64,000 bases of DNA from Mycolicibacter terrae. Lineage in GTDB: Bacteria > Actinomycetota > Actinomycetes > Mycobacteriales > Mycobacteriaceae. Every line of letters begins with the position of its first letter. The stretch's first letter is position 1. Location: contig NZ_AP022564.1 of NCBI RefSeq assembly GCF_010727125.1, positions 2,046,001 to 2,110,000 of the forward strand, given 5' to 3'. Shown piece by piece: positions 9,681 to 18,683 of the stretch. Both the position numbers and the translations under genes were made by a program. Below the pieces are notes generated by a model. The model saw nothing but the letters and a program-made list of their open reading frames with translations. It was not told the DNA's origin and did not search any database.

Positions 9681-9728
9681 CCCGTTGGCGCCAACCGTTC
9701 CTGAGGGAGACGGCTCAGCCGGCCCGAC

Positions 9729-9734
9729 TATGCT
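9729..9734 (+). promoter_or_regulatory. Leaderless -10 (TATGCT) of pyk
   Basis: TATGCT lies 6 bases before the GTG start at 9741, and no Shine-Dalgarno sequence is visible. Confidence 0.5.
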
Positions 9735-9740
9735 GGCGTC

Positions 9741-11159
9741 GTGAATAGACGCGGCAAGATCGTCTGTACTCTCGGACCGGCGACCCACTCCGCGGAGATG
9801 GTCCGGGCGTTGGTCGACGCCGGCATGGATGTGGCCCGGCTGAACTTCAGCCACGGCGACCACGAAGACCACCAAGCTTCCTACGAGTGGGTGCGCATCG
9901 CCTCGGACGCGACCGGGCGGGCGGTCGGTGTGCTCGCCGATCTACAGGGGCCCAAGATCCGGCTGGGGCGTTTCGCCGACGGGCCCACCTACTGGGCGAC
10001 CGGTGAGACGGTGCGCATCACCGTCGCCGACTGCCCCGGCGACCATGACCGTGTTTCCACCACCTACAAGCAGCTGGCCGCCGACGCCGCACCGGGCGAC
10101 CGGGTTCTGGTCGACGACGGCAAGGTCGGCCTCGTCGTAGAACACATCGACGGCGACGACGTGGTGTGCACGGTCACCGAGGGCGGCCCGGTCAGCAACC
10201 ACAAAGGTATGTCCCTGCCGGGCATGAAGGTCTCGGCGCCCGCGCTGTCGGAAAAGGACATCGAGGACCTGGAATTCGCGCTGAACCTCGGCGTCGACAT
10301 GGTGGCGCTGTCGTTCGTGCGCTCGCCTTCGGATGTCGAGTTGGTGCATGAAGTGATGGACCGGGTCGGGCGCCGGGTCCCGGTGATCGCCAAGCTCGAG
10401 AAGCCCGAAGCGATCGACGACCTCGAGGCCGTGGTGTTGGCGTTCGACGCGGTGATGGTGGCCCGCGGCGACCTGGGGGTGGAGCTTGCCCTCGAAGAGG
10501 TGCCGTTGGTGCAGAAGCGCGCCATCCAGATGGCCCGGGAGAACGCCCGGCCGGTGATCGTCGCGACCCAGATGCTGGAGTCGATGATCGAGAACTTCCG
10601 ACCGACCCGTGCCGAGGCGTCCGATGTGGCCAACGCGGTGCTCGACGGCGCCGACGCGGTGATGCTCTCCGGTGAGACCGCAGTGGGCAAGTACGCTCTG
10701 GAGGCGGTGCGGACGATGAGCAGGATCGTGTGCGCCGTGGAGGAGAATTCCACTGCGGCACCGCCGTTGACACATGTACCGCGCACCAAGCGCGGGGTGA
10801 TCTCCTATGCGGCCCGTGAGATCGGCGAACGGCTCGACGCCAAGGCACTGGTGGCCTTCACCCAGTCGGGTGACACCGTGCGGCGGCTGGCCCGGTTGCA
10901 CACTCCGCTGCCGTTGCTGGCCTTCACCGCGCTGCCCGAGGTCCGCAGCCAGCTTGCGATGACCTGGGGCACTGAGACTTTCATCGTCCCGCAGATGCAG
11001 TCGACCGACGGGATGATCCGGCAGGTCGACAAGGCACTGCTGAATCTGGGCCGCTACCAGCGAGGTGATCTGGTGATCGTCGTCGCCGGCGCCCCACCGG
11101 GCACCGTGGGCTCGACCAACCTGATCCACGTGCACCGGATCGGCGAGGACGACGTCTAG
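9741..11159 (+). CDS. pyk: Pyruvate kinase
   Basis: Transfers phosphate from phosphoenolpyruvate to ADP, the last step of glycolysis. It has 472 residues, the mycobacterial size. RRGKIVCTLGPATHS opens the barrel. DLQGPKIRLG, the catalytic Lys in VIAKLEKPEAI, MVARGDLGVE and the active-site helix VIVATQMLESM are all intact. The allosteric C-terminal domain includes LVAFTQSGDTVRRLAR. The GTG start has a -10 box directly upstream. The stop overlaps the next start by one base. Confidence 0.97.
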   Translation: MNRRGKIVCTLGPATHSAEMVRALVDAGMDVARLNFSHGDHEDHQASYEWVRIASDATGRAVGVLADLQGPKIRLGRFADGPTYWATGETVRITVADCPGDHDRVSTTYKQLAADAAPGDRVLVDDGKVGLVVEHIDGDDVVCTVTEGGPVSNHKGMSLPGMKVSAPALSEKDIEDLEFALNLGVDMVALSFVRSPSDVELVHEVMDRVGRRVPVIAKLEKPEAIDDLEAVVLAFDAVMVARGDLGVELALEEVPLVQKRAIQMARENARPVIVATQMLESMIENFRPTRAEASDVANAVLDGADAVMLSGETAVGKYALEAVRTMSRIVCAVEENSTAAPPLTHVPRTKRGVISYAAREIGERLDAKALVAFTQSGDTVRRLARLHTPLPLLAFTALPEVRSQLAMTWGTETFIVPQMQSTDGMIRQVDKALLNLGRYQRGDLVIVVAGAPPGTVGSTNLIHVHRIGEDDV

Positions 11160-12037
11160 TGCCGGCCGAGCCGAACACGGACTTCGACGAGCTGTTGGCC
11201 GTACTGGACCTCAAGGCGAGTGACGACGACGTGTTCGTCGGTTCGCACCCCAGCAAGACTCCGTTGCGCACCTTCGGTGGACAACTGATGGCGCAGTCAT
11301 TCGTCGCCGCGAGCCGCACCGTCGCCGAGCACCTGCCGCCCGGCGCGCTGTCGGTCCACTTCATCAACGGCGGAGATCCGGCCCGCGACATCGAATTCCG
11401 GGTGCACCGGCTGCGGGATGAACGCCGGTTCGCCAACCGCCGGGTCGACGCGCTGCAGGGTGACACCCTGGTCGCCACCGCGATGGTCTCCTACCTCTCG
11501 GGTGGCCGCGGGCTCGAGCACGGCGTGGAAGCACCCGCGGTCGCCGATCCCGAGACACTGCCCAGGGTCCGCGAGGTGCTCAAGGGTTACGAGGAGGTGG
11601 TGCCCAGTTTCGTCAACGCACCGCACCCGATCGAATGGCGTTACGACAACGATCCCGCCTGGGTGATGCGCGACAAGGGGGAGCGGCTCGCGCACAACCG
11701 GGTCTGGATGAAGGCCGACGGGGTGTTGCCCGAGGACTCGGTGCTGCACACCGCACTGATGGTGTACTCGTCAGACACCACGGTGCTGGATTCGATCATC
11801 ACCACCCATGGCCTGTCGTGGGGCTTCGACCGGATCTTCGCGGCGAGCGCCAACCACACCCTGTGGTTTCACCGGCCGGTGCGTTTCGACGACTGGGTGC
11901 TGTACTCGACGTCGTCACCGGTGGCCGCGGATTCACGCGGGTTGGGCACCGGGCACTTCTTCGACCGATCCGGTCAGCTGCTCGCCACCGTCACCCAGGA
12001 GGGCGTCCTGAAGTACTTCCCGAGCGCCAACCGCTAG
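11159..12037 (+). CDS. tesB: Acyl-CoA thioesterase II
   Basis: Hydrolyses acyl-CoA to free fatty acid and CoA. It is a 292-residue double hot-dog protein (TesB1-like). The N-terminal hot-dog carries FGGQLMAQS and LPPGALSVHFINGG; the C-terminal one carries HGLSWGFDRIFAASANHTLWFH and DWVLYSTSSPVAADSRGLG with the conserved Asp. The GTG at 11159 shares its first base with the pyk stop. The pyk-tesB pairing matches Rv1617-Rv1618. Confidence 0.94.
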   Translation: MPAEPNTDFDELLAVLDLKASDDDVFVGSHPSKTPLRTFGGQLMAQSFVAASRTVAEHLPPGALSVHFINGGDPARDIEFRVHRLRDERRFANRRVDALQGDTLVATAMVSYLSGGRGLEHGVEAPAVADPETLPRVREVLKGYEEVVPSFVNAPHPIEWRYDNDPAWVMRDKGERLAHNRVWMKADGVLPEDSVLHTALMVYSSDTTVLDSIITTHGLSWGFDRIFAASANHTLWFHRPVRFDDWVLYSTSSPVAADSRGLGTGHFFDRSGQLLATVTQEGVLKYFPSANR

Positions 12038-12084
12038 GCCGATGGCAGGGGCCTGCGTCGCCCGGCTTCGCCGCGCCGGCAATC

Positions 12085-12097
12085 CCCGCTAAGCGGG
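12085..12097. terminator. Small hairpin between convergent tesB and DUF4190 genes
   Basis: CCCGC-TAA-GCGGG is a 5-bp inverted repeat covering the stop of the minus-strand gene and lying 48 bases after tesB. It has no U-tract, so it is only a weak candidate for a bidirectional terminator. Confidence 0.3.
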
Positions 12098-12649
12098 CAT
12101 CAGCGCCGAGTCCGACGATTCCTGTACCAAGGGTGCCTCGGCGGTGCCGAACTTGTTCTCGAAGTGCTCCCGGAAGCGGTCGGTGCACTGTTGCTGCGCG
12201 GCAGCGTCCGAGCCCGCCTTCGTCATGCAGTCCACGTAGTCGCCGCCGCCCGCCGTCCGCCAGATGCCGACGTAGATGAAGATGCAGCCGATTCCGGCGA
12301 CCACCGCCAGCGCACCGAGCACGACGCCGGCGATCGCGACCCCGCCATTGTCGGCCTCACCGCGTTTGGCGCGGCTGTGACCGACGAACCCCAGCACTAT
12401 CGCGACGATGCCCAGCACCACACCGCCGACCACCGACAGTGCGGTCACGATTCCGGCGATGGCCACCACCAGGGCCGCGATGCCGGCACCGTTCCTGGGC
12501 GCGCTGCGTGTGCCGGGCGGCGGGTAGCCGGGGTATTGACCGGGCGCCGGGTAAGGGTAGGGGTAGCCGGGCGGAGGGTAGCCACCGCCGGCCGGCGGCC
12601 AGGACGGTTGAGACTCAGGCGACAGCGAGGGCATCCCGGACTCGGGCAT
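12089..12649 (-). CDS. DUF4190 membrane protein
   Basis: A 186-residue protein with a Pro/Gly/Tyr-rich N-terminal third (repeated YPxP), two hydrophobic helices at about residues 53-83 and 98-125 joined by a GHSRAKRGEADNGG loop typical of DUF4190, and a C-terminal extracytoplasmic tail with two cysteines (DCMTKAG and QQQCTDRF) that could form a disulfide. Similar Pro-rich-plus-TM proteins are common in mycobacterial cell envelopes. A GGAG ribosome site precedes the ATG. The function is unknown. Confidence 0.82.
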   Translation of the reverse strand: MPESGMPSLSPESQPSWPPAGGGYPPPGYPYPYPAPGQYPGYPPPGTRSAPRNGAGIAALVVAIAGIVTALSVVGGVVLGIVAIVLGFVGHSRAKRGEADNGGVAIAGVVLGALAVVAGIGCIFIYVGIWRTAGGGDYVDCMTKAGSDAAAQQQCTDRFREHFENKFGTAEAPLVQESSDSALMPA

Positions 12650-12745
12650 TGCGCGGACTCCACATCACAGCATCAGACAGGTGTCAAACGGGTTGGAACC
12701 CAGGGTACCCGCGTTGGCGTCGACGGGCCCGGGGTTGGCCGCCGG

Positions 12746-13336
12746 CTAGCCGCCCGCCACCGCCGCGTCGATCCTGCGGGACGCGGTCCGGACCTTGAAG
12801 GCCGTGACGACCTCGACGACCCCGATGACGATCAACCAGCTGCCGACCACCAGCGCCAGGATCCAGAGCGAGGTGAACGGCGCCGCCAGCGTCACCAGCC
12901 CGGCCAGCAGGCTGAGCACGCCCATGAAGATCTGCCAGCCGCGGCCCGGCAGCGCCGGGTCACTGATGCCCGCGACGGTGGTGGCCACCCCCCGGAAGAT
13001 GAAGCCGACCGCGATCCAGATGGCCAACAGCAGCACCGCGAGGGCTTCCTCGTCGGAGTGGAAATGCCGGAAACACAGCACCGCCAGGATCACCGCCGCG
13101 GTACCGCTGAGGAACAGCAGCACCCGCCCGCCCGCGGAGATGACCGGCAGGCTGAACGCGAAGATCAGCTGGGCGACCCCGGTGACCAACAGGTAGATGC
13201 CGAACAACACGGCGGCAGCCAGGATGGTCCGGCCCGGCCAGGCCAGGATCAGCACGCCCAGAGCCAGGGCCAGAACACCGGAGACCAGCGTCGACTTCCA
13301 CAGGTGTGGCAGCAGACCGGAAGGGGTTGTTTCCAT
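12746..13336 (-). CDS. HdeD-family (DUF308) membrane protein
   Basis: A 196-residue protein with six hydrophobic segments in three pairs, as in HdeD/DUF308 proteins linked to acid resistance in enterobacteria. A basic C-terminal end follows (FKVRTASRRID). It has no catalytic residues to judge. It stands alone between convergent or co-directional membrane genes, and its role in mycobacteria is unknown. Confidence 0.82.
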   Translation of the reverse strand: METTPSGLLPHLWKSTLVSGVLALALGVLILAWPGRTILAAAVLFGIYLLVTGVAQLIFAFSLPVISAGGRVLLFLSGTAAVILAVLCFRHFHSDEEALAVLLLAIWIAVGFIFRGVATTVAGISDPALPGRGWQIFMGVLSLLAGLVTLAAPFTSLWILALVVGSWLIVIGVVEVVTAFKVRTASRRIDAAVAGG

Positions 13337-13396
13337 GGCCGAAGTTTGGCACAGATACCGCCCTGCGAACCGGGAATTCGGCGTCGACCACCGCTT

Positions 13397-14641
13397 CTAG
13401 GCGGCCGGGGCGACCCGCGAGGCGTAGATTTCGGCGAGGAACTGCTCGATGGCCAGCGCCGTGTGCGCGGCCCGGGGCGAGCCGAAGATGTCGAAGGCGT
13501 GCTGGGCCACCGGCAACTCCGCGTAGACCACGGGGCTGGTGCTGACATCGCGCAACCGGGCGGTGAAGGCACGGGCCTGCTCGACCGGTACCAGCGAGTC
13601 GTTGCGGCCGTGCAGTACGAAAAACGGTGGGGCGTCGGCGGATATGTATGTCATCGGAGACGCGGCGCGGTAGGTGTCCGGGAACCGGCGCCGGCTCTGC
13701 TTGAACACGTAGGCACTCAGCGCCGGCGTCAGCAGCGGGTGCAGATCGGTGTCGCCGGTGAAGTCGTAGATGCCGTAGAAGGGAATCGCTGCCCGCACGC
13801 TGGTGTCGGCGTCGGCGAAACCCGGCTGGAATCGGGGATCGCCTGCGGTCAGCGCGGTCAGCGCGCACAGGTGACCGCCGGCCGAGCCGCCGGTGACCGC
13901 GATCCAGTCCGGGTCGCCGCCGTAGTCGGCGATGTGGGCCTTCGTCCAGGCCAGGGCACGCTTGACGTCGATGATGTGGTCGGGCCAGGTGGAACGCGGG
14001 CTGAGCCGGTAGTTGATCGACACACACACCCAGCCCCGCTCCACCAGATGACTCATCAGCGGATGTGCTTGGCCGCGTTTGCTTCCCACCATCCAGGCGC
14101 CCCCGGGGACCTGCAGCAGCACCGGCGCGCGGCCGTCGCGGGGGAGGTCGCGGTGTCGCCACACGTCGAGGGTGTTGCGGCCGCCGTATTCGCCGTAGGG
14201 GATGTCGGCGTCGGTGGCGTAGTCACGGTAGACCCGCATCATGCGCACCAGGCCGGGTGCTTTTGCGATCTCGCCGTCCGGGCCCGGCCGTTTCCAGAGG
14301 TCAGCGCCGTCGGTGCGCCGTCCCGCACCGAGTTCGGCGTCCAGCGCCGCCGTCAGCGGGCGGTTGGCGGTGCGCCCGGCGTGGTGCAGCCCGAGCAGGC
14401 CCAGCCAGGACAGCGCCGAAACCAGCCAACCGAACCGCCGTGCCCGCGGCGGCAACCATCGCGACACCGCTGCCAACGTCGCGGACTGCCCGGCGATGAG
14501 GTGCAGCGGAAGCTCCGAGGCGAACACACCGAACGCGAACGCATACAGCGACGGATAGCCGTGCTTGGTCAGCGGACGGTAACCGTTGACGGTGCTGGCG
14601 AGTCCGACGAGCGAGCCGAGCACGGCCAGAAGCCTCGTCAT
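13397..14641 (-). CDS. HSL-family lipase/esterase (LipM/LipQ-like)
   Basis: A 414-residue alpha/beta hydrolase. An N-terminal section of about 110 residues with two or three hydrophobic stretches suggests membrane attachment. The oxyanion region reads LLQVPGGAWMVG in place of the classic HGGG. The nucleophile elbow GGSAGGH, the Asp in LHGRNDSLV and the His in VAQHAFDIFG complete the triad. The family acts on short- to medium-chain esters and lipids. The start at 14641 follows a GAGGAG site; the longer frame to 14680 lacks support. It resembles mycobacterial LipM/LipQ, but the exact orthologue is not certain. Confidence 0.85.
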   Translation of the reverse strand: MTRLLAVLGSLVGLASTVNGYRPLTKHGYPSLYAFAFGVFASELPLHLIAGQSATLAAVSRWLPPRARRFGWLVSALSWLGLLGLHHAGRTANRPLTAALDAELGAGRRTDGADLWKRPGPDGEIAKAPGLVRMMRVYRDYATDADIPYGEYGGRNTLDVWRHRDLPRDGRAPVLLQVPGGAWMVGSKRGQAHPLMSHLVERGWVCVSINYRLSPRSTWPDHIIDVKRALAWTKAHIADYGGDPDWIAVTGGSAGGHLCALTALTAGDPRFQPGFADADTSVRAAIPFYGIYDFTGDTDLHPLLTPALSAYVFKQSRRRFPDTYRAASPMTYISADAPPFFVLHGRNDSLVPVEQARAFTARLRDVSTSPVVYAELPVAQHAFDIFGSPRAAHTALAIEQFLAEIYASRVAPAA

Positions 14642-14707
14642 TGCGCTCCTCTGCGGTGGGGAATACTTCCGATCCGGCACCCTACCGAAGCCGGTCGGGT
14701 CGCCCGC

Positions 14708-16018
14708 TCAGCGCGCGCGGGCCGACAGCAGCGACCGGGACGCCGGACCGTGCGAGGCCGGCGGACGCTCACCCACCAGGAACCAGGTGTGCATGACGCC
14801 CTTGCCCTTGACCTTGATGTCGCCGCGCTCTTCGAGCACGAAGTCGCCGCTCAACCGGTCGTAGACGTCCTGCGGCACCTGGATACGGTCCTGGGAGCCG
14901 GTCGACTCCATGCGCGAGGCGAGGTTCACCGCGTCGCCCCACACGTCGTAGAAGAACCGGCGGTTTCCGACCACCCCGGCGACCACCGGGCCGGCGGCCA
15001 GACCGATCCGCAGCGACACCGGCCGGCCCAGCGGATCACGCAGTTCGGCGATGGTGTCGGCGATGTCGAGTGCCAGCCGCGCCAGCGCGTGCAGGTGATC
15101 CGGCCTGGGGTTGGGGACTCCGCTGACCACCATGTATGAGTCACCGCTGGTCTTGATCTTCTCCAGCCCATGCCGGTCGACGAGCCGGTCGAGGCCGGTG
15201 TAGAGCTCGTTGAGGAATTCGACCAGCTGGCCCGGCTCGGTCTGGCTGGCCCGCCGGGTGAAGTCGGCGATATCGGCGAACAGCACCGAAGCGTCCGGAT
15301 AGCTGTCGGCGATCACGTCCACGGCCGGGTTCTTCAGCCGGTCGGCGACAGCGGTGGGCAGGATGTTGGCCAGCAGCGCTTCGGAACGCTCGTACTCGGC
15401 CTCCATCGCCGCTTCGGCGTGGGCGATCTCGCGCAGCGCGAACCAGATCGTGGCGACCACCATGAAGCACGCCGAGACGACCACCAGCACGAAGGACAGG
15501 TTGCGCAGCCAGGCCGGCTGATTCAGGTTGTCCGGGGGGACCAGGAATTGCAGGGCGATGGTCAGCGCGGCGCCGACCGCGGCCACGGCGGCGGCCAACT
15601 TGATCCGGTCCACGCCGAGGATGAGCACGCTGATCGACGCCGCAGCCAGGAAGTAGAACTGGATGCCCGACCCGGTCCCGACCACCCAACAGACCACGAA
15701 CGTCGTCAGGTAGGCGATGCCGACGAACGCCAGGGGCGCGATCAGCTCGCCGTAGTGGTAGAGCAGCGGGGTCAGCACAAAGGCGGCCGCGGCGATCAGA
15801 TTGAGCGCGCCGATCCACCAGTAGGTGGGATCCGCCCAGATCTCCAGCAGCCCGAACCCTGCGCTGATGATCGCGGCCAGCCCGGAAGACACCTTGAGGA
15901 TCCGCAGCCGCTGCGACAGCCGCGCCGCGTAATGCCGCGTGCGGGCCGGAATGCAGTGCGAGCGCCGGTAGGGGGTTTGGGCCTCGGCCGGCACCGCGAG
16001 GAACCGTTTGACGGTCAC
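14708..16018 (-). CDS. Membrane adenylyl cyclase, class III (Rv1625c-like)
   Basis: Makes cAMP from ATP as a homodimer. It has 436 residues, with six hydrophobic segments between about residues 45 and 195, a short coiled linker, then a cyclase homology domain. All functional residues are present: metal-binding D249 and D293, adenine-selecting K289 and D358, and transition-state N365 and R369. Each is shifted by seven from the numbering I recall for M. tuberculosis Rv1625c. The GTG start has a TAGGCT box 7 bases upstream. The tRNA and pdtaR downstream in map order match the Rv1625c-Rv1626 neighbourhood. Confidence 0.95.
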   Translation of the reverse strand: MTVKRFLAVPAEAQTPYRRSHCIPARTRHYAARLSQRLRILKVSSGLAAIISAGFGLLEIWADPTYWWIGALNLIAAAAFVLTPLLYHYGELIAPLAFVGIAYLTTFVVCWVVGTGSGIQFYFLAAASISVLILGVDRIKLAAAVAAVGAALTIALQFLVPPDNLNQPAWLRNLSFVLVVVSACFMVVATIWFALREIAHAEAAMEAEYERSEALLANILPTAVADRLKNPAVDVIADSYPDASVLFADIADFTRRASQTEPGQLVEFLNELYTGLDRLVDRHGLEKIKTSGDSYMVVSGVPNPRPDHLHALARLALDIADTIAELRDPLGRPVSLRIGLAAGPVVAGVVGNRRFFYDVWGDAVNLASRMESTGSQDRIQVPQDVYDRLSGDFVLEERGDIKVKGKGVMHTWFLVGERPPASHGPASRSLLSARAR

Positions 16019-16025
16019 GATCGAC

Positions 16026-16031
16026 AGCCTA
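16026..16031 (-). promoter_or_regulatory. Leaderless -10 (TAGGCT) of the cyclase gene
   Basis: On the minus strand, TAGGCT is 7 bases before the GTG at 16018. Confidence 0.5.
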
Positions 16032-16070
16032 ATCCGGTGAGCTGCGCAGTTGGTGGTTTCACCAGGTGGC

Positions 16071-16076
16071 TAGGGT
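16071..16076 (+). promoter_or_regulatory. Leaderless -10 (TAGGGT) of the ynfA-like gene
   Basis: TAGGGT is 8 bases before the ATG at 16085; TTGGTG at 16050-16055 could act as a -35 with a short 15-base spacer. Confidence 0.45.
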
Positions 16077-16084
16077 CGGGGACC

Positions 16085-16411
16085 ATGGTGTTGCGTTTCG
16101 TTGCGCTGTTCGTGCTGGCCGCCGTCGCGGAGATCGGCGGCGCCTGGCTGGTCTGGCAGGGCGTGCGCGAGCATCGCGGCCTGCTGTGGGCCGGAGCCGG
16201 GGTGATCGCCCTCGGGTTGTACGGCTTCGTGGCGACGTGGCAACCCGACGCCCACTTCGGCCGGATCCTGGCCGCCTACGGCGGAGTCTTCGTGGCGGGC
16301 TCGCTGGCCTGGGGCATGGCCTTCGACGGATTCCGCCCCGACCGGGCCGACGTCCTCGGTGCGCTGATTTGTCTGGCCGGAGTCGCCGTGATTATGTACG
16401 CACCGCGCTGA
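16085..16411 (+). CDS. YnfA/UPF0060 family membrane protein
   Basis: A 108-residue protein with four hydrophobic helices and the family landmarks [41 protein letters not shown] and [13 protein letters not shown]. These small SMR-like proteins are often annotated as possible transporters, but their substrate is not established. The start is set by family length and the -10 box upstream; the longer open frame is antisense to the cyclase gene. Confidence 0.9.
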   Translation: MVLRFVALFVLAAVAEIGGAWLVWQGVREHRGLLWAGAGVIALGLYGFVATWQPDAHFGRILAAYGGVFVAGSLAWGMAFDGFRPDRADVLGALICLAGVAVIMYAPR

Positions 16412-16424
16412 CCTGCGCTGATCG

Positions 16425-16501
16425 TGGTGCCCTCGGTGAGATTCGAACTCACACTGTACGGGTTTTGAATCCGTTTCCTCTGCCAGTTGGGATACGAGGG
16501 C
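16425..16501 (-). tRNA. tRNA-Leu (CAA), class-I-sized
   Basis: The minus strand folds as a 74-nt tRNA plus encoded CCA (16425-16427). The acceptor stem is GCCCTCG/CGAGGGC with discriminator A. The D-loop carries GG, the anticodon loop is TTCAAAA (anticodon CAA, reading UUG), and the T-arm is GTGAG-TTCGAAT-CTCAC. The A discriminator suits leucine. Two oddities appear: the variable region is only about 5 nt (ACAGT), whereas leucine tRNAs normally have a long variable arm, and the last anticodon-stem pair is an A-C mismatch. It sits between the cyclase gene and pdtaR. The leucine assignment rests on the anticodon alone. Confidence 0.85.
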
Positions 16502-16583
16502 CCAGGCGCTTGCGCGCGGGTCTTTACCTTAGACGATGCCCCCGCGGGGTTGCCGACGGCGGCAGCCACGACAGAATGGGCTG

Positions 16584-17207
16584 ATGAATGCGTCGTCATC
16601 CGAGAGCGCCCCGCGTCCTGCCCGCCGGGTCCTGATCGCCGAGGACGAGGCGCTGATCCGCCTCGACCTGGCCGAAATGCTGCGGGAAGAGGGCTATGAG
16701 GTGGTCGGTGAGGCCGGCGACGGCCAGGAGGCCGTGGAGCTGGCCGAGCTGCTGCGCCCGGACCTGGTGATCCTCGATGTGAAGATGCCGCGGCGCGACG
16801 GCATCGACGCGGCCTCGGAGATCGCCGGGAAACGGATCGCACCGATCGTCATGCTCACCGCGTTCAGCCAGCGCGACCTGGTGGAACGGGCCCGCGACGC
16901 CGGGGCGATGGCCTATCTGGTCAAGCCCTTCACGGCCAGCGACCTGGTGCCGGCCATCGAGCTGGCGGTCAGCCGGGCCGAGGAGATCACCGCGCTGGAA
17001 CGCGAAGTCAGCACCTTGTCCGAGCAGCTCGAGACCCGCAAGCTCATCGAGCGGGCCAAGGGCCTGCTGCAGGCCAAACAGGGTCTGAGCGAGCCGGAAG
17101 CGTTCAAGTGGATTCAGCGGGCGGCGATGGACAAACGGACCACGATGCGGCAGGTGGCCGAGGTGGTGCTGGAAACCCTCGACACGGCGGCGAACCCCCC
17201 GGCCTGA
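16584..17207 (+). CDS. pdtaR: ANTAR response regulator PdtaR
   Basis: The response regulator partner of the histidine kinase PdtaS, acting by RNA binding and antitermination. It has 207 residues. The receiver domain shows acidic E20/D21, phospho-acceptor D65 (LVILDVKMP), T92 and K114 (YLVKPF). A helical linker leads to a C-terminal ANTAR domain at about 140-200 ([20 protein letters not shown] and [20 protein letters not shown]). The ATG at 16584 gives the size expected for Rv1626. The kinase gene is not in the window. Confidence 0.95.
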   Translation: MNASSSESAPRPARRVLIAEDEALIRLDLAEMLREEGYEVVGEAGDGQEAVELAELLRPDLVILDVKMPRRDGIDAASEIAGKRIAPIVMLTAFSQRDLVERARDAGAMAYLVKPFTASDLVPAIELAVSRAEEITALEREVSTLSEQLETRKLIERAKGLLQAKQGLSEPEAFKWIQRAAMDKRTTMRQVAEVVLETLDTAANPPA

Positions 17208-17231
17208 CCACCGTTGCGGTTGCCCAACCAG

Positions 17232-17237
17232 TACGCT
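17232..17237 (+). promoter_or_regulatory. Leaderless -10 (TACGCT) of pafA
   Basis: TACGCT lies 7 bases before the GTG at 17245, inside the 37-base gap after pdtaR, so pafA can be transcribed independently of pdtaR. No well-spaced -35 is seen. Confidence 0.45.
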
Positions 17238-17244
17238 CGATGAC

Positions 17245-18606
17245 GTGCAGCGCAGAATCATGGGCATCGAGACCGAGTTCGGTGTCACCTGCACCTTCCA
17301 CGGCCACCGGCGACTGTCACCCGACGAGGTGGCACGGTACCTGTTCCGCCGGGTGGTGTCATGGGGCCGTAGTTCGAATGTGTTCCTGCGCAACGGCGCT
17401 CGGTTGTACCTCGATGTCGGCAGCCATCCCGAGTACGCCACCGCGGAGTGCGACAACCTGACTCAGCTGGTCACGCACGACCGGGCCGGCGAACGGGTGC
17501 TCGAAGACCTGCTGATCGATGCCGAGCAGCGGCTGGCCGATGAGGGGATCGGCGGCGACATCTACCTGTTCAAGAACAACACCGACTCGGCCGGCAACTC
17601 CTACGGCTGCCACGAGAACTACCTGATCGTGCGGGCCGGGGAGTTCTCCCGGATCTCCGACGTGCTGCTGCCGTTCCTGGTGACCCGTCAGCTGATCTGC
17701 GGCGCCGGCAAGATACTGCAGACCCCCAAGGCCGCAACCTTCTGCTTGTCGCAGCGCGCCGAGCACATCTGGGAGGGCGTGTCGAGTGCCACGACGCGCT
17801 CCCGGCCGATCATCAACACCCGCGACGAACCGCACGCCGACGCCGAGAAGTACCGCCGGCTGCACGTCATCGTCGGCGACTCCAACATGTCCGAGACCTC
17901 GACACTGCTCAAGGTGGGCAGCGCGGCACTGGTGCTGGAGATGATCGAGGCGGGGGTGCCCTTCCGCGACTTCTCCCTTGACAATCCCATCCGGGCGATC
18001 CGCGAGGTCAGCCACGACGTCACCGGCCGCCGCCCGGTGCGCTTGGCCGGGGGACGTCAGGCCAGCGCCCTGGACATCCAGCGCGAGTACTACGGGCGGG
18101 CCGTGGAGTACGTGCGGACGCGCGCGGCCAGCAACCCGCAGCTCGAGCAGGTCATCGATTTGTGGGGCCGCCAGCTCGACGCGGTCGAAACCCAGGATTT
18201 CGCCAAGGTGGACACCGAGATCGACTGGGTGATCAAACGGAAACTGTTCCAGCGCTACCAGGATCGCTACGACATGGAGCTGTCGGACCCGAAGATCGCC
18301 CAGCTCGATCTGGCCTACCACGACATCAAGCGTGGCCGCGGCGTCTTCGATCTGCTGCAGCGCAAAGGCCTGGCCGCTCGGGTCACCACCGACGAGGAGG
18401 TCGACGAGGCGGTCGACACCCCGCCGCAGACCACCCGTGCCAAGCTGCGCGGTGAATTCATCAGTGCCGCACAGGCAGCCGGGCGCGACTTCACCGTCGA
18501 CTGGGTGCACCTCAAGCTCAACGACCAGGCTCAGCGCACCGTGCTGTGTAAGGATCCGTTCCGCTCGGTCGACGAGCGGGTCAAGCGGCTGATCGCCAGC
18601 ATGTAG
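17245..18606 (+). CDS. pafA: Pup-protein ligase
   Basis: Joins the C-terminal Glu of Pup to substrate lysines, marking them for the mycobacterial proteasome. It has 453 residues, a glutamine-synthetase-like fold. The nucleotide/metal site MGIETEFG is at the N-terminus, the catalytic Asp is D57 in [11 protein letters not shown], and [19 protein letters not shown] and [15 protein letters not shown] follow. The C-terminal domain ([15 protein letters not shown]) is complete. The Pup, Dop and proteasome subunit genes are not nearby in this window. pafB and pafC follow. Confidence 0.97.
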   Translation: MQRRIMGIETEFGVTCTFHGHRRLSPDEVARYLFRRVVSWGRSSNVFLRNGARLYLDVGSHPEYATAECDNLTQLVTHDRAGERVLEDLLIDAEQRLADEGIGGDIYLFKNNTDSAGNSYGCHENYLIVRAGEFSRISDVLLPFLVTRQLICGAGKILQTPKAATFCLSQRAEHIWEGVSSATTRSRPIINTRDEPHADAEKYRRLHVIVGDSNMSETSTLLKVGSAALVLEMIEAGVPFRDFSLDNPIRAIREVSHDVTGRRPVRLAGGRQASALDIQREYYGRAVEYVRTRAASNPQLEQVIDLWGRQLDAVETQDFAKVDTEIDWVIKRKLFQRYQDRYDMELSDPKIAQLDLAYHDIKRGRGVFDLLQRKGLAARVTTDEEVDEAVDTPPQTTRAKLRGEFISAAQAAGRDFTVDWVHLKLNDQAQRTVLCKDPFRSVDERVKRLIASM

Positions 18607-18669
18607 CCGTCCAGGCCTCAAAGCCGCGCCGGCTGACCACATCCGACCGACCCGGCACCCGGCAGCGCC

Positions 18670-18675
18670 TATTGT
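18670..18675 (+). promoter_or_regulatory. Leaderless -10 (TATTGT) of pafB
   Basis: TATTGT is 8 bases before the ATG at 18684 and would separate pafBC transcription from pafA. Confidence 0.4.
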
Positions 18676-18683
18676 CTATTTTC

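Noticed and set aside
12164..15139. Long plus-strand open frame (991 codons) across membrane genes and the lipase
   Set aside because: It is antisense to genes with clear domains and has no recognisable protein family.
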